DNA of 64,000 bases from Slackia piriformis YIT 12062. Lineage in GTDB: Bacteria; Actinomycetota; Coriobacteriia; Coriobacteriales; Eggerthellaceae. The position numbers were made by a program, and so were the translations under genes. This document shows positions 1 through 11,775 of this stretch, in pieces (position 1 is the stretch's first letter; the number at the start of each line of letters is the position of its first letter). The stretch covers positions 1,055,114 through 1,119,113 of the forward strand of contig NZ_JH815198.1 in the NCBI RefSeq assembly GCF_000296445.1, written 5' to 3'. A model generated the notes under the pieces. That model had not been told where the DNA came from, made no database searches, and saw only the letters and a program-made list of their open reading frames with translations.

Positions 1-463
1 TAAGGGCGATATAGCCCGGAACGTCCACATGGGCAGGGCACGACACCACGCAGGGCGCCCCTTGAGACGAGCTGCGCAGGCAGCTGCCGTGCGCCATATG
101 CTGCTCGAAGTCTTCGCGAAATGCGCGGATGCTTATCAAGGCCTGCTCGGCGGCCTGATATCCGATCGCGCAATCGGAACTGACGCGAATATGCTCCGCG
201 AGCTCCTCGAGGTCTTCAAGAGCTCCTTCGTGCGCGCGCCCGTCGATGATTTCCTCGAGCATATCGGAAATGCTCGCAAGGCCGATGCGGCACGGGACGC
301 ACTTTCCGCAGCTTTGGGCATGAGCTACGCCTACATGCGCACGCGTCATATCCACGGGACACGTTCCTCGCGCGGTTGCGCCAAGACGGCGCGCCGTCGC
401 CCCGCATTGCCCGCTCATTGCCGCGAACAATCCCGTTTGCGGCGAAGGGTTCGCTATGCTCAT
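1..463 (-). CDS. Fe-S flavoprotein subunit, NuoF C-terminal/GltD N-terminal type (partial)
   Basis: The gene runs off the left edge; about 154 N-terminal residues are visible. I chose the ATG at 463 because a perfect AGGAGG lies 5 bases upstream. Near residue 50 it reads QSCGKCVPCRIG, the cysteine motif that binds the N3 4Fe-4S cluster in NuoF/HydB proteins, and near the edge APCVVSCPAHVDVPGYI, the Fer4_20 motif that opens GltD and related NADPH:acceptor flavoproteins. A further cysteine lies at GTCPVD. The FMN/NADH part of NuoF is not upstream of the cluster motif, so the protein starts with the cluster domain and probably continues into FAD/NAD(P) domains outside the window. Such proteins pass electrons between NAD(P)H and a hydrogenase, formate dehydrogenase or similar partner. 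Family assignment is fairly safe; the partner is unknown. Confidence 0.75.
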   Translation of the reverse strand, partial: MSIANPSPQTGLFAAMSGQCGATARRLGATARGTCPVDMTRAHVGVAHAQSCGKCVPCRIGLASISDMLEEIIDGRAHEGALEDLEELAEHIRVSSDCAIGYQAAEQALISIRAFREDFEQHMAHGSCLRSSSQGAPCVVSCPAHVDVPGYIAL

Positions 464-625
464 GAAGCCTCCTGGATGTCGACGATAGGGCGTTCAAGCC
501 CGCCTGTGCGCTTTCGGAGCCATTCGGCGAATCCGAAAGCGTAAGAGACGCATCATCTTACCAGGCTGTCGCTTCAAAGAAGCCGACAATACCCGAGGAA
601 ATGCGGACGTAACAGGCGCCGCGTC

Positions 626-1609
626 CTACGGCACCTCCGTAAGAACCTTCGTCGACGCCACATTGCCGGGCGCAATCATGAGAACGCCGACGTCACCTAC
701 CTCAGGCGCATCGAAATACAATGTTCCGTCGATGGTCTCGGCCATGGAAAAGCGGTCGCAGCGCTTGAAGGAGATGACCACGTCCACGCCTTCGACCGCG
801 CAAAACGGCGTCGGGTCGGTTGTCAGAGCAATCACCGTATCCACTTTCGCCGCAGCGAATCGGTCGAGGATGTCCTGGATATGCTCGACAAGGCCTGGAT
901 CGACCGATTCCGGGTCGACGGAGGAGAAGATGTCGGAAACGCTGTCGTAAGCGCCGGTCGTGCGCGTAGTGACCGTTTCGTTCGTGATGCCGAAAATCCC
1001 CGGGGAGGTCTCGGTCTGCGTCGTGGTGGTCTTCGTGGTGGTCTGTTTGGGGACAACCAGCTCGGAGACCATATCCGGAGTCAGACTGAAAATGCCGTAA
1101 GTATGGCCCTGCTTCATAACGATGCGTCCGGTCATGTAATCCTGGAACGAATCGGGACCGACTTCCATGACGGAGGCGTTCTTCTCGCTGTAATGCGTCC
1201 GCGCCTCTTCCAGGGTGACCGTCTGCGAGGACGAATCCGACCCGCCCTCTTCGTTCTCCGGCGAATCGGGAGATGCGTCCGAATCCGACGAGGGAAGAGC
1301 GGTTCCCTCGAAAAGCACGACATCGTAGCCCGTCATATCCCCCGCGATATCGTCAATGCTGGTGGCGGCCACGTTGAGATTGTGCCCCGCATTGATATAA
1401 GACGTCAGGATAACGAAGCCGGCAAGCACGAGCGCCCCGAAAACGCCGAGCGCAATGAACTCCCGCCTTCTCTGAGAGTGACCATCCGCCGACCGGTCGC
1501 GTGCCTCGAGCAGACGCCGCGCTTCTTCCGAGCAGCGAAAAGCCTCTTCTTCGCATTGGCAAAGATCGCCTTCGGCGCCTTCGTCTTTCATATGCTCGTC
1601 TTTCTGCAT
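626..1609 (-). CDS. membrane-anchored protein of unknown function
   Basis: This is a 327-residue protein I do not recognise. An acidic cytoplasmic N-terminus (about residues 1-48) with two Cys (CQCEEE) precedes one hydrophobic segment (about 52-70), so most of the chain probably lies outside the membrane. The outside part has an acidic Ser/Asp-rich linker (about 105-130), a Thr-rich low-complexity run (TTTKTTTTQTE, near 190-200), and a C-terminal domain of about 90 residues (AAAKVDTVIALTTDPTPF to the end) that looks globular. The gene starts 10 bases below the uvrA stop and is probably cotranscribed with it, although a functional link is not implied. The presence of a single anchor and a flexible linker suggests an extracytoplasmic sensor or scaffold, but this is only inference. 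Confidence 0.7.
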   Translation of the reverse strand: MQKDEHMKDEGAEGDLCQCEEEAFRCSEEARRLLEARDRSADGHSQRRREFIALGVFGALVLAGFVILTSYINAGHNLNVAATSIDDIAGDMTGYDVVLFEGTALPSSDSDASPDSPENEEGGSDSSSQTVTLEEARTHYSEKNASVMEVGPDSFQDYMTGRIVMKQGHTYGIFSLTPDMVSELVVPKQTTTKTTTTQTETSPGIFGITNETVTTRTTGAYDSVSDIFSSVDPESVDPGLVEHIQDILDRFAAAKVDTVIALTTDPTPFCAVEGVDVVISFKRCDRFSMAETIDGTLYFDAPEVGDVGVLMIAPGNVASTKVLTEVP

Positions 1610-1619
1610 GGCATCCCCC

Positions 1620-4490
<2,871 letters not shown>

Positions 4491-4694
4491 ATCAAGCCCC
4501 TTTTTCCGAGTATGCGAAATTACAGCGCCACGATTGTAGCGCATGGCGGAACAGAGCCGAACAAAAGTACGTGATTTCCTCGGTTCGTCCAAAACGGGTG
4601 CACAAAATGCGCCGCGCTCTGTGACCGACGCCCTTCGAAGCGCCGCGCAATCGCGCTGCGGCCGACAGGCTTCGGCGCAAAGCGCCTGGTGTCT

Positions 4695-5387
4695 TTACAT
4701 CCCCGGCTTCACCAGACCGCTCTCGTAAGCCGCCACGACCAGCTGGGCGCGGTCGTGCGCATCGAGCTTGCTCATGATGCGCCCCACGTGCGTGCGAACG
4801 GTGGCCGGCGAGATGACAAAATCGGACGCGATCTCTTCGTTGCTCATGCCGCGACCCACCATGGAGAGAATCTCGCGTTCGCGCTCGGTCAAACCATCGA
4901 TGGTCGAGCCGTCGAAACGGGACTTGCGACGCGATTGCGCATAGGTCTCGACAAGACGGCGGGTGATGGAAGGGTCGATGAGCGCATCGCCCTGTGCGAC
5001 GACGCGCACCGCGCGAGCGAGCTCTTCGGGCTCCACGTCCTTGAGAAGAAACCCGCTCGCCCCCGCCGCAAGGGCGTCGTAGACGTATTCGTCCAGGTCG
5101 AACGTTGTGAGAATCAAGACGGCGGTATGCCGCGTTTCGGGGTCGTCGGAAAGCAGGCGCGTTGCCTCAATCCCATTTTTCCGCGGCATGCGGATGTCCA
5201 TCAGCAGCACATCGGGACGCATCCTTTTGGCGAGCGCGACCGCATCGAACCCATCCACGGCCTCCCCCACCACTTTGATGCCGGGAAACGACGAAAGAAT
5301 GAGACGAAACCCCTTGCGCACCAAATCCTGGTCGTCGGCTATCGCCACGCGAATCACATCTGGAGCATTCGTACCCCTAGAGTCCAT
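4695..5387 (-). CDS. NarL/FixJ-family response regulator
   Basis: This 230-residue transcription factor has an N-terminal receiver domain (about 13-125) and a C-terminal LuxR-type helix-turn-helix (about 160-225, with GLTEREREILSMVGRGMSNEEIA). The acidic pair is D18-D19 and the predicted phospho-acceptor is D64 (LLMDIRMP). It overlaps the end of the upstream histidine kinase gene by 11 bases, so the two are translationally coupled and almost certainly form one signalling pair. No target gene is next to it, so the regulon cannot be read from context. Confidence 0.93.
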   Translation of the reverse strand: MDSRGTNAPDVIRVAIADDQDLVRKGFRLILSSFPGIKVVGEAVDGFDAVALAKRMRPDVLLMDIRMPRKNGIEATRLLSDDPETRHTAVLILTTFDLDEYVYDALAAGASGFLLKDVEPEELARAVRVVAQGDALIDPSITRRLVETYAQSRRKSRFDGSTIDGLTEREREILSMVGRGMSNEEIASDFVISPATVRTHVGRIMSKLDAHDRAQLVVAAYESGLVKPGM

Positions 5388-6678
5388 ACCGACCGCCTTC
5401 CAACGGTATCTCAGCCTTCAGCACGCACCCGCCGTGCGAACCGTCTATCGAAAACACGCCGCCGAGCGCTTCTATGCGTTCCTTCATCCCTTCGAGCCCG
5501 TGGCCCGGAGCCGATGCGGCAACGTCGTCTGCGAGCCCTACGCCGTCATCGGAAAAGACCAGGGATGCCTGCGTTGCCGTAGAACGAAGGAGGATGTCGA
5601 CCGAGTTCGCCTGCGCATGGCGGACGGTGTTCGTTGCCGCCTCCCTCACCAGGGAAAACAGCGCCATATCCACGATAGCGGGAACGTCTTCTCTGCGGTA
5701 GCCCTTCGTTGCGCACGTAACCTCCAAAGAAGCCCTGCGAAGGTATTCGACAACATCGGCCAGACGCTCCGTGCCTTCGGAAGGGGCGGTCTCGGGCTTT
5801 TCGTCCCCTCGAAGAACGCCGATCATGGAGCGTATCTCGTCAAGGGCGCCTTTCGACACGAGGCGAATATCCGCAATGGCTTCTTTCGCTGCAGCAGGGT
5901 CGGAATCGACCAGGCGCTCAGCGGCGGCAGCCTGGATGGCCACGGCGGAAAGGGAGTGCGCCGTGATGTCGTGCACGTCGCGCGCGATGCGCACGCGCTC
6001 TTCGGCGACGCGGCGAGCGGCAAGCTCTTCGCGGCTTCGCTCGGCCTCTTCCAGGCGACGGTGCGTTTCCGCCATGTAGGCCCGATACGTCCTGAGAGCG
6101 AATCCGGCAAGCGCCGCAGCAACGACGAAGATGAGGTTTTGCGTGCGCATGACCGTGGCAAGCGTCTCGCTCGGAAGAGGCGTGGGGGCAAGCAGCATCA
6201 CCGTTGCCGTAAGAAGGCCGGCAACGACGGCGTGCCGCCTGTCGAGCAGATAGCTCAGGCTGCACACGGCCACCATGGGACCGATCGCCGAAAGGGCGAA
6301 TCCGGACATGTAGCCGCTCGAGAAAAAAAAGCACGCGAGAACGATCGCAAGCGTCGGCCACGGCGCCACACGACGAAGCACGAGCGGAAGCGTCGTGAAA
6401 GCCAACGCGCCGTAGGCGTACATGTTGGGAACGATGTTGACAAGCCCCGCCATCTCCCGAAACGGACCGTCCACGTAGATGACCGACGTCGACGCGAGAA
6501 AAAGTTGTCCGCAGCCGAACAAAAACGCGATTAAGGCGATGCCCGCATCGACAACCCAGTCGCTGGCGCGCAGGGCATCCTCTTCCGCAGGACGAGCGGC
6601 ATCGAGAAAGCGACGCTGCTGCACGTCGTCGGAAAACGAGGAAAACCTCTGCCGCAGGGTATGCATCGTGTTTTTCAT
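5377..6678 (-). CDS. sensor histidine kinase (HisKA_3 type)
   Basis: The protein has 433 residues from the ATG I chose, which has GAGG 5 bases upstream; a GTG and an ATG just before it are also in frame. The N-terminal half has about five hydrophobic segments (around residues 45-65, 80-102, 108-125, 130-165, 180-197), so the sensor is membrane-embedded with no large extracytoplasmic domain. The dimerisation domain has the HisKA_3 phospho-acceptor His236 in ARDVHDITAH, and the ATPase domain has the N-box REAATNTVRHA and the G-box FSDDGVGL. This arrangement is typical of the DesK/LiaS-like kinases that pair with NarL regulators, and the regulator gene overlaps its 3' end. The signal is unknown. 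Confidence 0.92.
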   Translation of the reverse strand: MKNTMHTLRQRFSSFSDDVQQRRFLDAARPAEEDALRASDWVVDAGIALIAFLFGCGQLFLASTSVIYVDGPFREMAGLVNIVPNMYAYGALAFTTLPLVLRRVAPWPTLAIVLACFFFSSGYMSGFALSAIGPMVAVCSLSYLLDRRHAVVAGLLTATVMLLAPTPLPSETLATVMRTQNLIFVVAAALAGFALRTYRAYMAETHRRLEEAERSREELAARRVAEERVRIARDVHDITAHSLSAVAIQAAAAERLVDSDPAAAKEAIADIRLVSKGALDEIRSMIGVLRGDEKPETAPSEGTERLADVVEYLRRASLEVTCATKGYRREDVPAIVDMALFSLVREAATNTVRHAQANSVDILLRSTATQASLVFSDDGVGLADDVAASAPGHGLEGMKERIEALGGVFSIDGSHGGCVLKAEIPLEGGRYGL

Positions 6679-6755
6679 CATCACCTCATGCTAAGGCAGG
6701 CATCCGCCGCATGCCATACCGTATTCAACGTAACCTCGCGCTCTGCGTGCGGGGA

Positions 6756-7676
6756 CTAACCGCGCGGATGGGCTCGATGGTGCTCGCTTTTCAAGCGCGC
6801 TGGGGAAACGTGCGTATAGATCTGAGTCGTGGACAGGCGGGCATGGCCGAGCATCTCTTGGACGCTGCGCAGGTCAGCCCCACCCTCCAAAAGGTCGGTC
6901 GCAAATGTATGGCGCATGTCGTGAGGGCTCAGGGAGGCATCCAGGCCCGCAAGCAAGAGGCTCTTCTTGAACATCTTGCGCAAGGCGTCGGTCGTCATCT
7001 TATTGCCGCGCGTCGACACGAAGAAATGCGGGCACTCCTTGCCGCCCAGCAGCGCAGGGCGGGCGATCCACGCATAAGTGCGCATGGAGTCCACGGCAAG
7101 ATCGTGCAACGGAATGATTCGCTCCTTGCCGCCTTTCCCGAATACCTTAGCCTGCTTGAGGTCGAAATCCACATCGCAAGCAAGCAGGTCGGAGGTCTCG
7201 GAGACGCGAGCTCCGCATGCATAGAGAAACTCAAGGATAGCCTTATTTCGCATATCCTCGGGTTCGTCGCTTCCCGCATACGCGCCGAGCAGCTTCGCCA
7301 TCTCGGCGGCAGATATGACCCGCGGCAGGCGCTTCGCCGCCTTCGGCCCTTGAAGAACGCTTACGGGATCTGATTCCGCATGCCCGCGCGCGACCGCCCA
7401 GCGGAAAAAAGAGCGAAGCGCGGAAAGATGCCTGTTGATGGTACGCCGCGAATATGCGGCACGGTCGAGCTCGGAGAGGTATCCGCGCACCTCGCGATGC
7501 GTGGCGCCTAAAGGATCGACTCCCGCCCGATCGGCCCACGAACCGTAGCTTGCAAGGTCGGCCCTGTAGCTGCGAACGGTATGCGGGGAGGCGTTTCTTT
7601 CGGCCTCGAGCATCGTGCAGAATCGGTCGACGAGCCCCGCGTAGCGCTCGTTCGCCTCCGACAAATCCTGGGGCAT
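6756..7676 (-). CDS. xerC: tyrosine recombinase XerC-type
   Basis: This 306-residue recombinase should resolve chromosome dimers together with a second Xer protein. The N-terminal SAM-like core-binding domain covers about residues 10-95 and the catalytic domain the rest. Catalytic residues are visible: R157 in GARVSE, K181 in GKGGKER, H252 and R255 in HDMRHTFA, H278 in LGHARLST, and the nucleophile Y287 in TQIYTH. It starts 3 bases after the trmFO stop, a pairing also known from Bacillus (trmFO-xerC), which is why I prefer xerC over xerD. Sequence alone does not separate XerC from XerD firmly. No phage or transposon genes adjoin it, so a housekeeping role is more likely than mobility. Confidence 0.88.
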   Translation of the reverse strand: MPQDLSEANERYAGLVDRFCTMLEAERNASPHTVRSYRADLASYGSWADRAGVDPLGATHREVRGYLSELDRAAYSRRTINRHLSALRSFFRWAVARGHAESDPVSVLQGPKAAKRLPRVISAAEMAKLLGAYAGSDEPEDMRNKAILEFLYACGARVSETSDLLACDVDFDLKQAKVFGKGGKERIIPLHDLAVDSMRTYAWIARPALLGGKECPHFFVSTRGNKMTTDALRKMFKKSLLLAGLDASLSPHDMRHTFATDLLEGGADLRSVQEMLGHARLSTTQIYTHVSPARLKSEHHRAHPRG

Positions 7677-7679
7677 GGC

Positions 7680-9020
7680 CTAGAGCACCCCCGCTTCGCG
7701 CAGGTCGTCAACGTACGCGCGAAGCGCGCGTTCTCCGCGCTGGGCATAAGCGGCGTAACGCTGCTGCTTATTACGGATGCGCTCGGCGAAAGGCTCCATA
7801 ATGCCGAAATTGACATGCATCGGCTGGTAGTCGCAGGTGTTTTGATCGGTGGCGTAAGCGAGCAATGCCCCGAACGCCATGTCGCGAGGCATGGGCGGCA
7901 TGGTCGATCCCGACAGGTCGGCGTAGACGCACAGAGCCGCGTAAAGACCCGACATGATGGCCTCGCAGTACCCCTCCGTTCCCGAAAGCTGACCCGCTAT
8001 ATGAAGAGGCACAGGACAAGAGGTCTCGCGCACGCGAAGCGTCGCATCGAGCAGCTTCGGAGCGCACACGAACGTATTGCGATGCATAACGCCGTAGCGG
8101 GCGAATTCGGCATGCTCCAACCCTGGAATCATGCGAAAGACGCGGCGTTGCTCGGGAAAGGTCAGATTGGTCTGGAACCCGACGAGATTGTAGGCGGTCA
8201 AATCCGAGTTTTCGGCGCGAAGCTGCACCGCCGCCCAGGGGCGACGGCCCGTTGCAGGATCGGTAAGCCCGACCGGCTTGCACGTACCGAACCGAGGAGC
8301 GTCATGGCCCTTGCGGGCGATCTCCTCGATCGGCTGACACGCCTGGAACAAATCGTTCGTCTCGAAATCCTTCTTGATGACACGCTCGGCCTTCAGGAGC
8401 TCGTCGATGAACGCATCGTAGCTTTCCTTGGTGAACGGGGCGTTCAGGTAGTCCCCGACGGCATCCGACTCGTAGCGAGACTGCCTGAACAGCACCGTCT
8501 CATCAAGGGAGTCGGCCATGACGATCGGAGCCGCGGCATCGAAGAACGCGAGGTTCTCAGACCCCGTTTCGCGGGCTATCCATGACGCCAGGGCGTCGGA
8601 GGTAAGCGGGCCCGTGGCAAGAACGACGGCATCGGCATCCGACGGGGGCTCTTTTACCTCTCCCACGATGTAATCGATGTTCGGATGGTCTTTCACCAGA
8701 CGCGTCACGCCTGCAGAGAAGACATCGCGGTCAACCGCAAGCGCCCCTCCCGCCTCGACACGGGCGCGATGCGCCTGCTCGATGAGAAACGACCCCATGG
8801 CGGAAAGCTCCGCTTTGAGCATGCCCGCGGCGCTTTCCGGCTTCATGCTCTTCAACGAGTTCGAGCAGACGAGTTCAGCGCAATCCGATCCGTGATGCAC
8901 CGCCGTCTTCGTTTCGGGGCGCATCTCATACAAGCGTACTTGGACGCCGCGCGAAGCAAGCTGCAAGGCCGCTTCACTTCCGGCGAGGCCGGCACCGATG
9001 ATGTTCACTGTTTTTTCCAT
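7680..9020 (-). CDS. trmFO: methylenetetrahydrofolate-tRNA-(uracil-5-)-methyltransferase TrmFO
   Basis: TrmFO makes 5-methyluridine at position 54 of tRNA, using methylenetetrahydrofolate and FADH2. I start it at the ATG at 9020 (446 residues, family length), because the Rossmann FAD motif (VNIIGAGLAGSEAA) then begins at residue 5; a 36-residue in-frame extension upstream is not conserved-looking. The catalytic cysteine region HGSDCAELVCSNSLKS and the C-terminal NFGIMEPF stretch are present. In Bacillus topA lies between dprA and trmFO; here only 165 bases separate them and topA is absent. Confidence 0.95.
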   Translation of the reverse strand: MEKTVNIIGAGLAGSEAALQLASRGVQVRLYEMRPETKTAVHHGSDCAELVCSNSLKSMKPESAAGMLKAELSAMGSFLIEQAHRARVEAGGALAVDRDVFSAGVTRLVKDHPNIDYIVGEVKEPPSDADAVVLATGPLTSDALASWIARETGSENLAFFDAAAPIVMADSLDETVLFRQSRYESDAVGDYLNAPFTKESYDAFIDELLKAERVIKKDFETNDLFQACQPIEEIARKGHDAPRFGTCKPVGLTDPATGRRPWAAVQLRAENSDLTAYNLVGFQTNLTFPEQRRVFRMIPGLEHAEFARYGVMHRNTFVCAPKLLDATLRVRETSCPVPLHIAGQLSGTEGYCEAIMSGLYAALCVYADLSGSTMPPMPRDMAFGALLAYATDQNTCDYQPMHVNFGIMEPFAERIRNKQQRYAAYAQRGERALRAYVDDLREAGVL

Positions 9021-9185
9021 CGGCAAAGCATACCACAACGCTCTTCGACCCCATCGACGCGGCGAACGCCACACAGCACGCACGCATCCGAACCAGGCAG
9101 CCGCGATGACGGCCCCATCGGCACGCATACCTGCGCCGAAAGAGCCGTCGCACAGCTCGCACGCGTCTGAGCGAGACGACGAAAC

Positions 9186-10205
9186 TCAGGTGGCACGCAT
9201 GCACCCGAACCGTCCGTCGGGAAAACGCTCTATGACCCCAAGCGCCTCGAGCCTGCCCACGCACGCCATCAAATCCCCCACCGTGGCAAACGGGCCCGAT
9301 TCCCCCGTTGCGAACTCTTCCACGAGCTGTTCGAGACGCATCGGGTCGGCGCGCAAGGCGCTTATCACCAGACCGCCCGAATCGTCGCACGCCTTCAAAG
9401 CCGAAGAACTACCGCCTGTCGAAGGAGCAGCGCAGCCCCCTTCCTCGCGGGAAAAGAGCATCGTCAGCTGCGCGGCGCGACCATTCGGATACGCCTTCTC
9501 GGGGAAAAGCCTCGTCAGAAGCTCCTCGAATTCCGCTTCGTCCACCACCGGACCTGCTCCCTGGGCAATAAGCGCATTCGATCCGCGCGACGTGGGCGAG
9601 AAGATGGACCCAGGCACGGCGAGCACGTCCTTGTTCGCGGCAAGGGCCTCGTCCGCCGTCGAAAACGTACCGCTAGGAACCCCCGCCTCCACCACGAGCG
9701 TCGCACGGGCCAAAGACGCTATAAGCCTGTTGCGCGCCCGAAACGTATACGGCTTGGGAGGAAAGTTCCACGGATGCTCCGAAACCACCGCCCCGCCCGA
9801 TTCGACGATGCGGTTGAAGAGCCCTTTGTTGCACGAAGGGTACACGACGTCGCAGCCTCCTCCCAGAAACGCCACCGTCCTGCCTCCTGCCTCGATGGCC
9901 GCCTCATGGGCGTATGAATCACAGCCGCGCGCTCCGCCCGATATGACGCAGATTCCCATGCGGGCGGCGCATCCGGCAAGCAGGCGAGCCGCGCTTCTGC
10001 CGTACGGCGTCGCATTGCGCGCGCCCACAACGGCGAGACCTTCCTGCAGCGCCTGAGTATCGCCGATGAGATACAGCGTCTCGGGCGGCTTCGAAAGGGC
10101 TTCGAGCGCTGCGGGGTATTCAGGATCGCCACGCGCTATCTCGAACCGTGGGCCCGCTATGCATGCAGTGCCCGCTTCGCGGGAGGCAACAGCCCTCGCG
10201 CTCAT
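9186..10205 (-). CDS. dprA: DNA processing protein DprA
   Basis: DprA protects incoming single-stranded DNA during natural transformation and loads RecA on it. The protein has 339 residues from the ATG at 10205, which has GGGAGG 8 bases upstream. The Rossmann-fold core is clear: AVVGARNATPYG, ISGGARGCDSYAHEAA, SEHPWNFPP, and FRARNRLIASLARATLVVEA with PSGTFSTADEAL. After about residue 250 comes a linker and a C-terminal winged-helix-like region (about 275-335), as in many DprA proteins. Its neighbour comM is also transformation-related. Confidence 0.95.
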   Translation of the reverse strand: MSARAVASREAGTACIAGPRFEIARGDPEYPAALEALSKPPETLYLIGDTQALQEGLAVVGARNATPYGRSAARLLAGCAARMGICVISGGARGCDSYAHEAAIEAGGRTVAFLGGGCDVVYPSCNKGLFNRIVESGGAVVSEHPWNFPPKPYTFRARNRLIASLARATLVVEAGVPSGTFSTADEALAANKDVLAVPGSIFSPTSRGSNALIAQGAGPVVDEAEFEELLTRLFPEKAYPNGRAAQLTMLFSREEGGCAAPSTGGSSSALKACDDSGGLVISALRADPMRLEQLVEEFATGESGPFATVGDLMACVGRLEALGVIERFPDGRFGCMRAT

Positions 10206-10281
10206 CGTAACCACCTCCCGAAGCCTTCCTGGACGGGGCCATTCGCGACCCTGTTCGCCTTCCGCACGAACACAGTCCCCA

Positions 10282-11775
10282 TCACAAGCACCCCCTCATC
10301 CTGAAACCGATCGCCTCGACAAGATGACTTTCCCCCACTCTTTTCGATTCGTCCATGTCAGCAATCGTGCGCGCAACCGACAGCACGCGCGCTATGCCTC
10401 TGCCCGAAAGGCCTTGCGATTTCGCGACCGACTCGAGAAGCGCCTCCCCGGAGGAATCGAGTCTGCATCGAGAAAGCAAAGAGGCGGCCGAATCCCCATC
10501 CTCATCGCCAAGAACCTCGATGCGCCATCGGGCGAATTCGCGCGCCGCGCATACGCCAACGGACAGCTTGGCAGAAGCTGCTCCCGCACTTTCGCCGCCG
10601 TGGATGATAGAACCCGGGTCGCACCTCCACACGTCGATATGCATGTCTATACGATCGAGCAACGGGCCGCCTATGCGCCCTTGATAGCGAGACACCTGGG
10701 AAGGGGTGCACGTGCATGCCCGTTCGGGGTCGCCGAAATACCCGCACGGGCACGGATTCGCCGCCGCCACCGTCATGAACCGCGCCGGCATCTTCACGCT
10801 CCCGTCGGCGCGCGTCACCGTGATGGATCCTTGCTCCATAGGCTGGCGGAGAGCCTGCAGGGCCGCAGGCGAAAACTCCGGAAGCTCATCGAGGAAAAGG
10901 ACCCCTTCGTGCGCGAGGGAAATCTCGCCCGGCCTGACGGGCGTTCCCCCGCCGACCAGACCAGCCATGCTTGCGGAATGGTGCACGCAACGAAACGGCC
11001 TCGCGCCCGCGAGAATGGCCCCGATAGGCTCGCCCGCGACCGAATGGACCATAGCCGCCTGGATGCGTTCCTTTTCGCCGAGGGGAGGCAGGATGGAAGG
11101 CAGCGCCTTTGCAAGCATGGTCTTGCCCGAGCCCGGAGGCCCCATGAGAAGAATCCCATGCCCTCCTGCCGCCGCGATCTGCATTGCCCGCTTCGCCGCC
11201 TCGTGGCCGCGTATCTCGCCGAAATCGAGCAGCGCCCGCCCCCGCTCATAGGCTTTCGGACGCAAAGGAGCGGGATCGAGCGTGCGCAGGCCTGCCAACG
11301 AGCGAAACCCGAATTGCTCGATCCCTTCAAGAGGCGCGCAATCCTGCGAATCGCACGAAACGGCGAGGCTCAGCCCCAGATCGCGCGCGCACGAAGCGTA
11401 CGCAATCACCCCTTTCACCGGGCGAACCGCCCCTTCAAGAGACAACTCTCCCGCCCAAAGGTATTGCTCGAGCTTGCGAGAATCGACCTGCCCCGTGGCG
11501 CCGAGTATGGCCGCGGCTATGGGAAGGTCAAACCCAGCCCCCACCTTGCGAAGCGACCCGGGAGCCAGATTGACCACCACTTTATCCTGGGGCATCGTAA
11601 AGCCGCAGGCTCTGATGGCGGCGCGGACGCGCTCCTGCGACTCGCGCACCGCCGCATCGGGCATTCCGACAATCGTCATGCCCGGAAGCCCGTTCGACAC
11701 CACGACCTCCACGTCAACGGGCAATGCGGCCACTCCGACGATCGTCGCCGATTTCAACACACACTGCAGATGCAT
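10282..11775 (-). CDS. comM: ComM/YifB-family Mg-chelatase-like AAA ATPase
   Basis: This 497-residue hexameric helicase family drives branch migration during integration of transforming DNA. It has an N-terminal ChlI-like Lon-protease-fold domain (about 1-170), a central AAA+ core with Walker A MGPPGSGKTMLAK (about 215) and Walker B LFLDELPEF, and the C-terminal Mg-chelatase subdomain ending near the stop. CPCGYFGD and the later Cys-rich CTCTPSQ match the zinc-binding insertion of the family. Its ATG abuts the yraN stop (TGAATG), so translation is coupled. Confidence 0.95.
   Translation of the reverse strand: MHLQCVLKSATIVGVAALPVDVEVVVSNGLPGMTIVGMPDAAVRESQERVRAAIRACGFTMPQDKVVVNLAPGSLRKVGAGFDLPIAAAILGATGQVDSRKLEQYLWAGELSLEGAVRPVKGVIAYASCARDLGLSLAVSCDSQDCAPLEGIEQFGFRSLAGLRTLDPAPLRPKAYERGRALLDFGEIRGHEAAKRAMQIAAAGGHGILLMGPPGSGKTMLAKALPSILPPLGEKERIQAAMVHSVAGEPIGAILAGARPFRCVHHSASMAGLVGGGTPVRPGEISLAHEGVLFLDELPEFSPAALQALRQPMEQGSITVTRADGSVKMPARFMTVAAANPCPCGYFGDPERACTCTPSQVSRYQGRIGGPLLDRIDMHIDVWRCDPGSIIHGGESAGAASAKLSVGVCAAREFARWRIEVLGDEDGDSAASLLSRCRLDSSGEALLESVAKSQGLSGRGIARVLSVARTIADMDESKRVGESHLVEAIGFRMRGCL

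Noticed and set aside
6756-7676. XerC-type recombinase as part of a mobile element
   Set aside because: It is coupled to trmFO and in a housekeeping context, with no terminal repeats or cargo.
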